Assembly (NCBI RefSeq): GCF_943734655.1
Contig: NC_071355.1
Location: 210,079,103 to 210,143,102 of the forward strand
DNA from: Sabethes cyaneus
Taxonomy: Eukaryota > Arthropoda > Insecta > Diptera > Culicidae
Length of the DNA stretch: 64,000 nt
Reading direction: 5' to 3'
Within the stretch, counting starts at the first letter, position 1. Every line of letters starts with the position of its first letter. The position numbers and the translations under genes are program-made. Below, one piece after another: positions 51,572 through 63,104 of this stretch. The notes below the pieces were generated by a model. The model saw only the letters and a list, made by a program, of their open reading frames with translations, did no database searches and was not told where the DNA came from.

Positions 51572-51874
51572 TCAGCCGAGAGCCGGGGTGGCTCTTGCCG
51601 TATCAAGAATTCCTCTCCATGGTACTCGGTTCTGGGCTACTCGTTGCCAATTTGTTGCGAGTTTCGACACACGCAAGTCGGCTTCAACCTGGTCGAGCCA
51701 TCTAGCACGTTGAGCCCCTCTATTCCTGGTGCCGGTGGGGTTCTTGAAGAGAACAGATTTCACTATATAGTCGTGCGGCATCCTTGCGACGTGGCCGTTC
51801 CACCGTAGTCTCCCAACTTTCGCCAGGTGTACGATGGGAATCTCTCCAAGCAGTGCCTGTAGCTCGTAATTCAT
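51572..51874 (-). pseudogene. RTE-1 copy B: C-terminal domain
   Basis: It reads NYELQALLGEIPIVHLAKVG, RLRWNGHVARMPHD, VLFKNPTGTRNRGAQRARWL and DQVEADLRV. It ends with WQRVAQNRVPWRGILD and TARATPALG. This is the conserved RTE tail with the WxGHVxRM block and the RGRP-like basic motif (here RGAQRARW). The same tail recurs in three other places of the window. Function of this tail in RTE proteins is not well defined. Confidence 0.8.
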
Positions 51875-51990
51875 ACGTCTCCGCCACTCTGCGCTTTCCG
51901 TTTGTACTCCGCCAAAAATAGTCCGTACAACTTTTCGTTCAAAAACGGTGCACGTATGTCATCCGTAAGCAAAGTTACTGTCTCAAGTCC

Positions 51991-52829
51991 CTAGAAGACT
52001 ACCGGTCTTATTAGCGTTTTATACATCGTCAGCTTTGTGCGGCGGCGTATGCTCCTAGATCGAAATGTCTTGCGGAAGAAATAGTAGGCTTGATTTCCAG
52101 TTTGAATGCGTTGTTGGATCTCCTTACTTGTATTATTGTCGACGGTGACCAGAGATCCCAAATATACGAACTCATCAACCACTTCCAGTTCATCGCCGTC
52201 AACAGTTGGAGGCAAACGTTACTTTCTCGGGAACCTCGTTCTACCATATATTTGGTTTTCGACGCTTTAATTTGTAACCCTATCGTCCTAGCCTCCGTGT
52301 TTAGTCTGGCGTAGATTGCCTCCGCCGTCCCACGGTTTCTAGTAATGATGTCGAGGTCATCTGCAAAAGCTAGGAGTTCGCTACTCTTGCTGATGATCGT
52401 TCCTCTCGTTTCGATGCCCGCTCGCCGGATCACACCTTCAATAGCGATATTGAATAATATACAGGACAGTCCTTCCCCTTGCCGTAGCTCTCTGCGCGAT
52501 TCGAAAGGACTTGAGAGTGTCCCCGAAACGCGCACGTAGCACATCACTCGTTCCAGAGTAGCTTGGATCAGCCGCCTCAGTTTGTCCGGAAAACCGTACT
52601 TGTGCATTATCTGCCATAGCTGTGCGTGTTCAGCGGTATCGTATGCTGCTCTGAAATCCACGAAAATATGATGCATGGGCACGTTGTACTCTCGACATTT
52701 CTGAAGGATTTGTCGGAGAGTAAAAATTTGATCCGTAGTAGCACGGGCCCCCATAAAGCCCGTCTGGTACTGCCCCACGAATTCTCTTGCTATTGGGGAT
52801 AGACGATGCAACAAATTCTGGGAGAGCAC
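51991..52829 (-). pseudogene. RTE-1 copy B: reverse transcriptase
   Basis: The main frame (from 52829) has LSPIAREFVGQYQTGFMGAR, TTDQIFTLRQILQKCREYNV, IFVDFRAAYDTAEHAQLW (first catalytic aspartate block), RELRQGEGLSCILFNIAIEG and the catalytic box LAFADDLDIITR with both aspartates. After TKYMVERGS the frame shifts and continues as GDELEVVDEFVYLGSLVTVD and LTMYKTLIRPVV in 52215-51991. RQGD is RQGE here. Apart from the shift and a few substitutions it is the best preserved RTE RT in the window. Confidence 0.88.
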
Positions 52830-53523
52830 CTTGTAGGCGGCGTTGACCAGCCGCGTTAGTTACAGCAGTCTAGCCGGTCGCCCTTTTTGTAGATGGGACA
52901 GACTACGCCTTCCATCCACTTCTCCGGTAGTTTCTCTTCTTCCCAAATCATTGAAATCAACCAGTGAAGTGTCGTTGCTAGCGGTTCTTGGCCATTTTTA
53001 TAGAGTTCTGCCGGGAGTCGGTCCTTTCCGGCGGCTCTATTATTCTTCAGCAGCCCGATTTCTTGCCGGATCTCTTCGAGATCGGGAGCCGGTACGCTGT
53101 TGTCGTTTGTAGGTTTGTAGGTTAACTTCCATTGCGTGGCCAGCTGCTATATCCCCGTTGAGGTGCTTATCGAAGAACTGCTTCCACCTGTCGACCACCT
53201 CGCGCTCGTTTGTGATTAGATCGCCTCCCTCGTCCCTACACATATCAGATTTTGGTGTGTGGGCCTTGCGAGTTTGGTTCACCTTCTCGTAAAATTTGCG
53301 GTTGTCATTAGCCCGTAATAGTTGTTCTAGCTCCTCACGATCTCTGTCCTCCTTCTGGCGCTTTTTCCTCCTCAGGATCGTGATCAACTGATTCCTCGCT
53401 CATCGATACTTGGCCAAATTCTCTCTCTTGGATATGCTCAAATAGTTTTCCCAAGCTTTTTTTCATCTCTAGCGCTTCTTGGCATTCCCCGTCAAACCAA
53501 TAATTTCGTGCAAAAAAAAGCAC
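52830..53523 (-). pseudogene. RTE-1 copy B: linker and RT start
   Basis: It reads a basic ITILRRKKRQKEDRDREELE, RKFYEKVNQTRKAHTPKSDM, LITNEREVVDRWKQFFDKHL, then in another frame the block with KNGQEPLATTLHW. At 53523 the segment WFDGECQEALEMK preserves the W-F-D-x-E-C element of the RTE linker. At least two shifts occur, near 53390 and 53100. Confidence 0.8.
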
Positions 53524-53703
53524 CGGAAAAATTTCGGAAATCGGAAAAATTTTGCCGAGATTTGGACAGCCAAGCGTTCGGTAAAAATTTTTATGATACC
53601 AAACGTTAGTAAAGATCCGGAAAGGTCGAAATGCACTACCGAAATTTTAACCGAAAGCTCGGCTGTCCAAATCTCGGCAAATTTTGCTAAGCTTTTTAAG
53701 TGT
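53519..53703. mobile_element. 185-bp MITE with ~48-bp inverted repeats
   Basis: AATTTTGCCGAGATTTGGAC (from about 53553) is matched inverted by a right arm ending near 53690 (sharing TTTGGACAGCC and TTTCGGT). The outer ends are less alike (CACCGGAAAAATTTCGG against CACTTAAAAAGCTTAG). It adjoins RTE-1 copy B. Confidence 0.65.
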
Positions 53704-55336
53704 ATGCAGAACTAAATTTGAATGAAATCTTAGCTTCCAGGTTCGTTCCTTAAGTGAAATTCGAACTTTTGGTTGCTTGGGTCCGGCGTCCGGATTGCAC
53801 TTGAAATCTAAATCTAAATGAATATAAATGAATCTAAATCTGATCGCTCGTATCACTAGAAGCGATTTTTCCATCTCTGGCCACGAATGACTTCAAGCTG
53901 CTTAAGTGACTATAATAAAATCTGCGAACAACATAAATAAGAAGCTTTTGCAATGCATCGTTTAATTCCCGAGAAAACGGTCCATGCAGAAACATAAAAA
54001 TATGTTTGTCATTTGTCAATTTGGACTGCTTCTGTTTCAACAATGATTGACTAAATCTTAAAGTTATTCTTAGCGATGAGCGTAAACTCTGCGTTAACAA
54101 ACTTTATTCTTATTCTAAAAATACGTCATTACAGTCTATTTCGATCATCAGCAAATTATTCACGAACCAAATCGTGATCTACTGCCCGACGTTATGCGAG
54201 CTTTTAGCTAGCTGCTTGTTTTCTACAAGATAACAACACTAAGAAAGACATCCTTATCATCAAGTGCCACGAAAAGCCGATTGGAAACTAGCCTGCGTGC
54301 GCGTCCGTTCGGGTAACCAAAATCGGATTATTTGCCGTCATAATCGCACATATCCGATTACATCGTTAAAAATCCCATTCTTTCACGTCAACAGCGAAAA
54401 CCCCCCAGAAATTCAAGTGGCCCGCGGGCTGCGCCCTTCCGTCTGCCCGCGCACACACGCAAGGCTCACACAGCGGAGCCGAACGGAAGACATAATTTAT
54501 CCCACCAAATGGACAGATATTATGAAAATTGCTATAAAATATGACATTAGAATAAAATATCAATTCATAAATGAAACGATGAAAAACGGCTCGGTCGCTG
54601 CTGCGTTGTGCTCCGGCGAGAAATTGTCGTGAATATTTGACCACCTTCGGAAACCGTTCGAGCCTTTTTTCGACCCCGGCCGGGGACTTGCTTGGGTTCT
54701 CCTGCCTCGGTCGCTGGTCGCTGCACCGCGGGTGAAAAAGGTGTGAATAACGATGACGACGACCGCGAGCGACATGGGCCCCACTCACGGGACACGGAAC
54801 ATCGGGGAATTTATGAATTTTGATCACTCTCAAAAACTCGTTGAGATCGTTTTCTGTTTGGATATTTTAATCCAACCATAAATAATAACTCGATGGTCGC
54901 TCGTCGCGCGGTCAAACCATCATCCCCAATACGGTAATTCAGCCGTGTCGCACTGCGCTTTTCTCCTGCGCTGCCGGTTCATTCATGAAGCCATGGAAAC
55001 CGGCCGGCCGTCCCCCACAAATAACTATATTTCACTGAGGTCTCTCGAAAATCCTACTCATTTTTCGGACAGAAGAACACCCGACCGGTCGGGACAAGTA
55101 CCTTTCGCCTCTCGAGCAGCACATAAAATATCGATGATAAAAGAATTGGAACCTCTAAAAAAATTAATCCGCAATAAATTTTCAAAGAAAAAATTTTTGT
55201 CACCTCTAGATTAGGCGAGTGTAACAGTTTTGTTTATGAATGAATCGTTGCATGGGTCTGATCTTCGGGACGGGGGAAACGGGACGACGGGACCGGGGCG
55301 GCTGGTCGATTTAGGGTCTTGCGCGATTGACCGCAC

Positions 55337-55359
55337 CGATTCGATTCGATTCGATTCGG
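55337..55359. repeat. (CGATT)4 microsatellite
   Basis: Four CGATT pentamers in tandem. Confidence 0.8.
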
Positions 55360-57551
55360 TCGATGCCATACAGCACCCCTGCCGGGTGCTACGTCTGTTG
55401 TCGTAAACACATCCACACCCTAAATTGGCTCGTTTCCATGGCCATTGATAATGGCGGAATGGGTAATTTTGGAAGATTTCAGTGACGGTGGATAATAATT
55501 TGTTTTTGAAGCTCTTTGTTTGTTTCGTCTTCGGGTCCGGTGGGTGTGCGCACAGGTTGGTTTTATAAAGACATAGATTTTTTTTTAGTTTGGTTGAATA
55601 AAGTATGACTATGAGGTTCCATAATGGTTGAAGCTGGCGGGAAGCATGCTATGGAACGTTGAATGCGGTAGAGTAACTTGTTTCAACAGTATATTCAACA
55701 TAATTTTTACAGCTGTCCACCAGTAGAATAGATTAATCGTCCACAATCAGCAATGAGATCCGCACTTGATTACTTTCTCACAATCGAATAATCAAACTAC
55801 GTTTTGACGAGTTCAGCTGCAACGTTGCAATCAAGCTTGCAGCTGCGCTGCAGAATTAGGCCACTGCGAAGCATAATTTCCCGGGAAAAGTAATCAATAT
55901 AAACAAAAATTTAGTTCAAACAGCAAAGTTTAGGTGCCTGCGAAGGCATGTCTGAAACCTATCCACCCCTTGTACCTGCATCAAGCCGGAATCAGGTGTC
56001 AAATAATTACATACCTACAGGATGGTCATTCACAGACCGGCACTGCAAAGCACAAACAGAACAAACGATCGGCAAATATGCTCTAGCTAGGATCTCCGAT
56101 CCGATCTTATCGGGTGTCTCTATGAAAACACACCAAATCGGCAACGAAGAATGAAATTGTAGGGTCACTTCGGACCATGCAGTTCAAATGTAATTATAGA
56201 CATCGGCCGGGAGAAGGACAAAACAAACCAACAGAAAATTTATTGCATTAAATCAATAATGACAGTAGTGGACAGCTCCAGGCAGGGGTAGGTTGCATCC
56301 GTTGATCGTTATCGTTTTAGGACGCAAAATATCTGTTTGACTGTATGTTTGACAAATTGGTTCACACTTGCGGTCTCCTATCAGCTTCATCAGGAGCAGA
56401 GGTGGTCTGCTAATTTGTAGTTCCGAATTAAGACGGTTAGAATTAACTTTCTTTTGTAAAATTTAGCGGAATTTTTATTGACGCAGAACTCCGTCTTACG
56501 AGAAGGTGGTGTGTCATTCCAAAAAAATCCAGAAATGCCAATCTTATTTGTTTTTTTGGTGAATCAAATTCGTCGCTCTGATATTTATTTACTATTTTAT
56601 GCAATTGTAATTCAATATTTTAGAGTCCCTTTGGAAGTTAACCAAATAACCCATCAGGTTGGTAAAATTAATCGATCTCTTTCCAACTAATTTGCCTGAT
56701 GTTTGCTTACCCAAAAGTCCCGGTGGAAAATAATACTCTATAAATATGTGATACAAAGCTCACTTTATTAGCATCGCTCCAGCACTAGAAATCTCCGAGC
56801 AGCTTCCAGTTTCAAGATGGAGACGAAAGAAAAGCGACGGAATAGAAATTTCCCATCGCTTCGAAAATTTGCATGAAAAATAGAGAGAATATGAAATGTT
56901 TCATGATCAGAGCTGCGATGCTTTTCCTTCGTTCTTACCCTGGATAGAAAGCTGTTTGTCTGTGCATGATCAAACAGGGAGGCAAATAAAACAAATAAAT
57001 GAACCCTTGGGGAGAACTGCTGCTGACGAAGAAGAAGACCACAAACAAATGGCGATTGAGAAATGGGAGCACGTTTTCCTTTTGTCTTGGGCGGCAACTG
57101 CACGCACAGTCTGATGTCAATTGAGAAGCGAACGGCTGCCGGTGCCGATGCAGTGCCGGAGTGGGTGGCAACACATGTGTACCAGTGTAAATTTCCAATT
57201 TGGATGACGAGCAAAATTTTTTTAATCAAACCATGAATAATGAATGAATAAGACATCTCCGGCTGGGAAATTCTGAATAAAAGCTGTCTTCCGTTTGAAG
57301 GCTTTCCCAGCGCATTGGAAGAAATTAATCAAACAGATTGGTTTACCAACAGTTCGAAATTATTTATGCAGAAGATTACAATTCTCAATTTTCCAACCGA
57401 GCACGATTCGATTGGCGTGCGCAAATACGCTAACCAACTAAACTGTTCAAACGTCGCCGAAAAACATAATCGCAATAAAAACCGTAAAAATAAATTTCAA
57501 AAACGTGTTCCAGTCCTTTTCGAACGGTCCGACCGGATCGTCTTTTCGACC

Positions 57552-57575
57552 ATCCCAATCCCAATCCCAATCCCA
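57552..57575. repeat. (ATCCCA)4 hexamer repeat
   Basis: Four tandem hexamers within CCATCCCAATCCCAATCCCA, followed by ATCCC. Confidence 0.75.
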
Positions 57576-58317
57576 GCCCCCTGCCAACTGGTCGGTCGGT
57601 CGGTTGGTGGGGTTCCTTCGCCAACGAGCAAACCACAAAAGCTGAGTCAACAAACACCAGATTGTTAACTACAGATTCCACTGCAGATTAGCCCATCCTT
57701 CCGGCCTCGGTTCTCGGTCCTTTTGTGTACCCGATGGCGTAAGCACATTCGAAAATGCAGTCAAAATTTGCTGAACGACAGCCGAAGCTAGAGAGTCCGA
57801 GTCCACCACCCACCGCCACCTGCCGCGCGTTTTCCTTCCGTCGTGTGACCAATGCCAGCCAGGCATCCAACACAGAAGCAAACCGTTACAGGATTTGGTC
57901 ACCGTAATATTTCAGTTTTAGCAGCATCATATGAAAACTATTTTCCGGGAAGCAGAAGCCATTATTTTTAGAACAGGCGCTCTACTCCTTCCCCGCCCGG
58001 TAGGTATCGTTCTTTCTGATGCGTCGCTCGGGGAGGGTAAAAATAATATGGAATTTCTTTCCATGCCGTAGCTGCTGCTGCTGCTCCAGGCGGGATCTCT
58101 CTTTCGATGGTGAACAGCTAGGATGTACACATTTGGAATCTAATCTCTTTGTAAATTGCAGTTCCGTTGCTTGCCGGTTTGCCTATTATGTTTGCCTGGC
58201 CCTGACCGGCGGCGGGTGGTGTGTGGGTGCTTCACTGCAGTGCACTGCCAAAGTGCGGACGTTTTATGGAAGCGCAGATGGAAGCTTTCATTCAGTCAGT
58301 CAGTCATCTTATGCCTC

Positions 58318-58335
58318 GTTGTCGTCGTCGTCGTC
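58318..58335. repeat. (GTC)n triplet run
   Basis: GTTGTCGTCGTCGTCGTC. Confidence 0.75.
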
Positions 58336-59399
58336 AGCAGGAATTTGGGCCGGGATTTTCCGAAAAGGATCACAGCCGGCCGGCTGGGCCCCTCGGGTGG
58401 TAAATTGGCAAGAAGTTGCTGAAATCGGTATTTACTGACATGGGAGCCCGTTGCGGACGGATGATGCGATTCGGTTCGGCCATGCGAAAGAAGGACCAGT
58501 TCCGATCCGTTGATAGGAGGTTTGAGTGGGATTTGGCTTTCTCTGGATGCAATGTAAATATGGCGCCGGAGACTGTTGTCCAGAGTGATGAACGGTATTG
58601 GACACAGAATCGGTGCGTCGTTGGGGAACCGGTAGTCAACTTTGAGCCCACAACGGGTAATAATGAAAGTTGGGCATGATTTATCCGGTTACCAATGATG
58701 CTGAATCAGATTGTGATGTCAATCACCAATACCGGTCAAATGGGAATTGGGGATATAATAGGCGAATGATTAAGTAACTTAGTAAAATCTTAATACAGCT
58801 AACTGGAAATAGTGAAATAAGTTGAACTTTTAAAACATGCGGGCGGTTTCTTGCAAAGAAATACACAAGGCATGACAGTTTTATTTGCATATCGATGATA
58901 CACATCAATAGATAGAATTAACAGGACTCAATTGTGTTTTAATCTGTACCGTGTCTTCTTTCAAAGATGAGTATTAACCAAACATGACACTGACACGAAG
59001 TTTTGTCAGTTTCATTTCAAATTTAATTGCCGTTTGGCATAAGCATAATCTGAACCATGGATCAATGTTATGCCAAAATTTTTTAAGCAAAACAGGGTAA
59101 TCCGTTTGTAAGAGCTACCCCCAGCCGCGCTGAAATCTCGGATAGAGACCATTGTGCATTTTAATATCGGAAGAAAACTAGATCACAAATCGCAGATCAA
59201 TGAGCTGAACGCATGATTGCATACGCAGTGATCGTATCTTGGAAACAATGATCGTGCCTGTTTAACCGTGTAAGAAGTACCATCGAATCTATATTAAAGA
59301 TATGCTTAACGGATTTTCTTACAGGGAGCTGGTTCTTAAAAGATCAAATGTTGTTTTCTGAATCAAAGCTTAGATGAGATCTAGTAGTACAATTAGCAG

Positions 59400-59727
59400 A
59401 CTCACCAACTTTTAGTTCAAGAAAGCGTAGGATCCAGTAAAGCGTGGGTAGCTGACCTGAAGAAGGGTGAAGCAACTGGAGAGGATGGATTTTTAGCTAA
59501 ACTTTTGAAAGTCGAGTACGAGGGGCTGTATTGTTTAAACCCTTGGGTCATACGGCGAATTTGACCCGAAGAGAGTTCCGGCTGGAAGGTTTGAAATACA
59601 AAATCTACAAGAACGGCCATCGCTTCGATTACCGGTGTATTGCCCTCCTCAACTGGACATATACAATTCTTTCCCGTATTTTGTTCCACTGATTGAAGCC
59701 GTTACAAGAATTCTTTATTGTTGAATA
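59400..59727 (+). pseudogene. RTE-2 RT start, left of a MITE
   Basis: It reads ADLKKGEATGEDGFLAKLLK, the RTE RT start (NGKATGKDGIPAELLK), then VEYEGLYCLN, a shifted stretch with YKNGHRFDYRCIALLNWTYT and ILSRILFH. It ends at FIVEY, where the MITE at 59728 enters at a TA. The same block lies at 34880-34988 in another copy. Frames are broken twice. Confidence 0.75.
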
Positions 59728-60884
59728 CCCAAGTAACAATTCCAAGTTTTATTACGTTCGTATAGTGGTTTTCATAAAACCGCTAATAAAACTATGAGCG
59801 CCACCAGAACTTTCTGATGACCGCTATAAAACTGCTTTCTGACCAAGCGGCCCACTCCTCAGAATGTTTTTATAACCGCTATAAGAATTAGATCATAAGC
59901 TCAAGTAGTCGTATCACACTCTGCTCAAAGCAGCAATAAAACCGGTTAAGCTTTCGCTGCTTGACAGCCATTGCCATAATTTACAAAAGCTTTTCGCATT
60001 TCGCTTTTCGCTTTTCTGGCAAAAGCTAAATAAGTTCACTAACTTTGTCAACTTGAAAATACATCCGTGAGAAGAAAAGTTTAGGTTTTAGTGACAGATC
60101 ATTCTGAATGATTTGGTTTATAGCGACCAGAATAATGTATTCCATAGAATATTTATTAAATTTTAAACAATTTCATTGGTTTGCAGTATGTGCGCATTTA
60201 ATTTCATCGTGCATATTGATATGATAGGTCGATAAAATCAGCGCGCCACTGAAATTTTGCAATTTACGAAAACTGGTTGTTTCAACAAATTGAAAATATT
60301 GAGTTAGTCAATCTCAATTTCTAGCAAAACCATTTTAGTTGCTTCGTCTGACAGGAAAAACGGTTGATAATAACTTTTTTTCTGCAAAACACTTTGCTTT
60401 GATGAATAGTTGTTTGCGAGCTGAAACAAAATACTAGAATATGGCAATATGGCTTCGCATAAAAAAATGATTTTGGTGTTGAACTTAGGTATTCTTCATA
60501 ATAGCAGCAAAAAACTGTTTGGTCAGGGTGTTACCGTTTTAATAGCTCTATAAAACTAACAGATTTATTGCGGTTTGACAAATAACCGCGATAAGATCAA
60601 TTTTGATTGATGCGCCATTTTGTATTGATATGCCACACGTATGGTAGATTTGTAAGAGACGTGGTGCAGCCAACAAGTTTTAACGTGGTAATACAAGCAA
60701 CCACAATAAATTTGCTTTATTAACAGTTTTATTATGGTTTTCTAGCTAGCTATAGATGTGCTTGGACTCGTATCCCCTAGGTATTGCGCAATACCACAAT
60801 AAAACCAGAGGTAATGATTAATACCGCAATAAAACCTTTATAAAATTCAAGTAAAACCAAGTGGCTTTAGAATTGTTATTTGGG
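59728..60884. mobile_element. 1157-bp TA-inserted MITE in RTE-2
   Basis: The ends are CCCAAGTAACAATTCCAAG and, inverted, CCCAAATAACAATTCTAAA. TA lies outside both (59726-59727 and 60885-60886). Removing the element and one TA restores the RTE-2 frame (VEY then stop-for-Q then YGF). Subterminal motifs like CCGCTATAAAACC / CCGCAATAAAACC recur near both ends. No transposase is readable. Confidence 0.9.
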
Positions 60885-61115
60885 TACTAATATGGTTTTC
60901 GAAAGGGATGCTCCACAACAGACAAAATGTCCATCCTGCGATAGATCCTCAACTAATTTCTAAATTTGAACTTGTAGAATGTAGACCCATCATCTGCTTA
61001 CAGACTTTAATGCAGCGTGCGATTCAGTTAAGTTAAATGAGTTATGGCGGAAAACGATTGAACATGTATTGCCAGTGAAACTGTTCAGATTGATACGTAC
61101 CATCCCTGATAGTGT
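60885..61115 (+). pseudogene. RTE-2 RT fragment, right of the MITE
   Basis: It continues as YGFRKGCSTTDKMSILR, then THHLLTDFNAACDSVKLNEL and WRKTIEHVLPVKLFRLIRT, the RTE-2 RT up to just after the first catalytic aspartate (here TDFNAACD). It stops at about 61115 where an opposite-strand RTE-2 fragment begins. Confidence 0.75.
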
Positions 61116-62440
61116 GTTCCTCGATGTCAAGTATTTTGGTGCCAAGCAATTTTGTGTATCAGTTACGTCGCCATTGCAAAATTTTTGGCCAGAATATCAA
61201 ATTGATCTGTGAAACCTACGACTTGACTACCTCTGCTAAAAATGAACTCGAAAATCCACCCGAAATCATAACACAACACTGTGTACCGTCCATTGTAGAT
61301 TTAATCAGTTTGATCAGCTTCCTAGGGAAGCTGTTTTCTTCCATGATTTTCCATAGCTCTGTTCGGTCGATGGACTCGTATGCAGTTTTGAAGCCAACGA
61401 GCAAACGGTGCAATGGTGTTATGTATTTACGGTCTTTTTTGGAGATTTTTCCACTACTCCGGTAGCTGTTCTGTATCCCAAATCCCAGCAATTAACCGGT
61501 GCAGACAAGTGGCCAACTTTTTTGATCCCATTTTAATAAGCTCCGCTCCAATGCCACCTTTCCCGTGATGACCTCATTGATTTTGCCTATCGTTGGGTCT
61601 CCGTTTGTCTTATCGTTGAAATTGCTTTTCCGGCGACAGGGGTAGGGCACTATACAGGTGTTCATCGAAGTACTGTTTTCACCTTTCGGCCACCTCACGA
61701 TCGTCCATCAAAATACTGCCATTTTTATCCCGACTCATTTCGACTTTCAGCCTAACGCGTTTGCGGGATCCGTTCAGCTTCCGGAAGAACTTTCGTGTTT
61801 CCTGACTCAGGAATCCTGAGAACGATGCAGCCGCTCCAACTCCGCATACTCTTCCAGGCAGCGCGTGTCTCCTGGCAGATTCCACGTTCTGACGTTCCGC
61901 TGATTCTGTGCCACGTACACAATCAATGGAGCTCTCCGCTACACTGCTCATTGCTGTTTTGATGGTGCTCCAACAGTCCTTGAGGGAGGCTTCGTCTAGC
62001 TCGTTCTCTTCCGGCAACGCTTCCAGTGAATGTGCGCAGTTTACAGCGACGTCTGGCTGCTTCAGCCGTGCGAGATTTAAGGTGAAATTAGTCGTCATTG
62101 ATTTTGCCAATTTCAAAAGCAGTTTTTTTGTTTGAAACAAAAATTCTGTTCATGAAAATATATTCGCTGTGTGCAGATTGGCAAGAAGAATGCAGTATTT
62201 ACATTTTATAAACAGAATCCCGCTTTTGGGCCCAAAAACTGCTTCCGAAATTGGGCTGAACGACGGAAAGTTGATGACTGCTAGTTTCCCGTCAACTGAG
62301 TCTGGTCGAATGTTGTTCATAACGGGGAGTTTTGGGCACATCATCACTAAGTAGTAGTTCGAATCAACGTTAGGGCTTCGATAGGATCTGATGTTAATAA
62401 TGTATGAAAAGTGCCGACAGTCGATCAAAATGCGATCGAT
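61116..62440 (-). pseudogene. RTE-2 minus-strand copy: endonuclease end, linker and RT
   Basis: From 62440 the minus strand reads IDCRHFSYIINIRSYRSPNV and DSNYYLVMMCPKLPVMNNIR (endonuclease end; the SDHYLV block is SNYYLV). Repeat B interrupts at 62082-62290. The linker follows (NLARLKQPDVAVNCAHSLEA, LKDCWSTIKTAMSSVAES, SQETRKFFRKLNGSRKR), then RT with FKTAYESIDRTELWKIMEEN and a degraded catalytic box reading VVGFTDQFDI instead of FADDLDI. It cannot be active. Confidence 0.75.
62082..62290 (-). repeat. Dispersed repeat B, copy 2, inside RTE-2
   Basis: Minus-strand match to 11376-11551 over the whole length. It separates the RTE-2 endonuclease end from its linker. Confidence 0.65.
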
Positions 62441-62565
62441 CTGTGATTCTGTTTGATTAGGTGATCTCCAAGTGTACTGGTACTACTTTCCGCATCTCAG
62501 CCATTACTATGAAAGCTGCTCGTGTGTGTTGTCGCAGCTTTGGGTATGCCCATCTATGGACGTTC

Positions 62566-63104
62566 GTAGGGTAAGACTGTCCAGAATGCACCGGGGGGGG
62601 TAGAATGGCCCATGCTATTAATTGTTTAAAAACGCGGAAAGTATTTGGTAAAATTATGAATGCGCATTTTATGTTGGTGTAAAACACACTAATTCATAAT
62701 TGTGCAGAATGTAAAAGCATCAAACATAGCCACATCCAATAAAATCAAGCGATTATCCGCAATCTCATTCCACATGTAAGAAATCACGGTTTTCTCTTAA
62801 GCTTTTACCACTAGTCACAAATTTCATAATAAATACAGTCTATCTAATTGATATACTGTCATACTCGATGATTCATCATAAAAACGGCATTAACTAGGCA
62901 TGTTTTTCACATATATTGCAAAAAACTTCAAAATACAAAACAGGGGTAGAATGCATCACAACGGGATCGAACAGTAATAAAATATTTTTCATTTGCAGTA
63001 CATCTTTTGTTTCGGATTATTTATTAAAAATGTAGCAATATTATGTATTGTATAGGACTTAGAATTTGCCCTAAACCTAATTGTACATTCTTTAACTTAC
63101 AATA
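62566..63104. repeat. Dispersed repeat C, copy 2
   Basis: Matches 44050-44779 at both ends and through most of its length, without the ACGCG-rich MITE. An extra block GGGGTAGAATGGCCC with a G-run lies near 62592-62605. Confidence 0.7.

Larger units (their letters stand above)
51553..53523 (-). mobile_element. RTE-1 LINE copy B, 5'-truncated
   Basis: A minus-strand copy of RTE-1 extends from a TAAG-type 3' tail (plus strand CTTACTTATACTTATTCAG at about 51553) to the linker at 53523, about 1.97 kb. The pieces are collinear with the RTE-1 at 28520-33681, but no large insert is present. The endonuclease is missing. A MITE (53519-53703) adjoins its 5' side. Confidence 0.85.
53704..59399. other. 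Unique non-coding DNA, ~5.7 kb
   Basis: No gene or transposon is recognised. Long frames here (up to 162 codons) have no domain and shift composition with local GC content. Short repeats: (CGATT)4 at 55337-55359, (ATCCCA)4 at 57552-57575 and a GTC run at 58318-58335. Conserved-looking AT-rich stretches with homeodomain-type TAAT cores occur (for example 54490-54570), which could be regulatory. Confidence 0.4.

Noticed and set aside
54366..54833. 155-codon minus-strand frame
   Set aside because: No recognisable domain; composition follows the local GC peak and then changes to an AT-rich FYSNVIFYSNF stretch. No splice or repeat support.
56768..57256. 162-codon minus-strand frame
   Set aside because: Longest frame of the unique region, but no domain, no homologous copy and no codon-level sign of selection. 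Treated as chance.
58019..58438. 139-codon plus-strand frame
   Set aside because: Three overlapping frames are open across a GC-rich GTC run; no domain.
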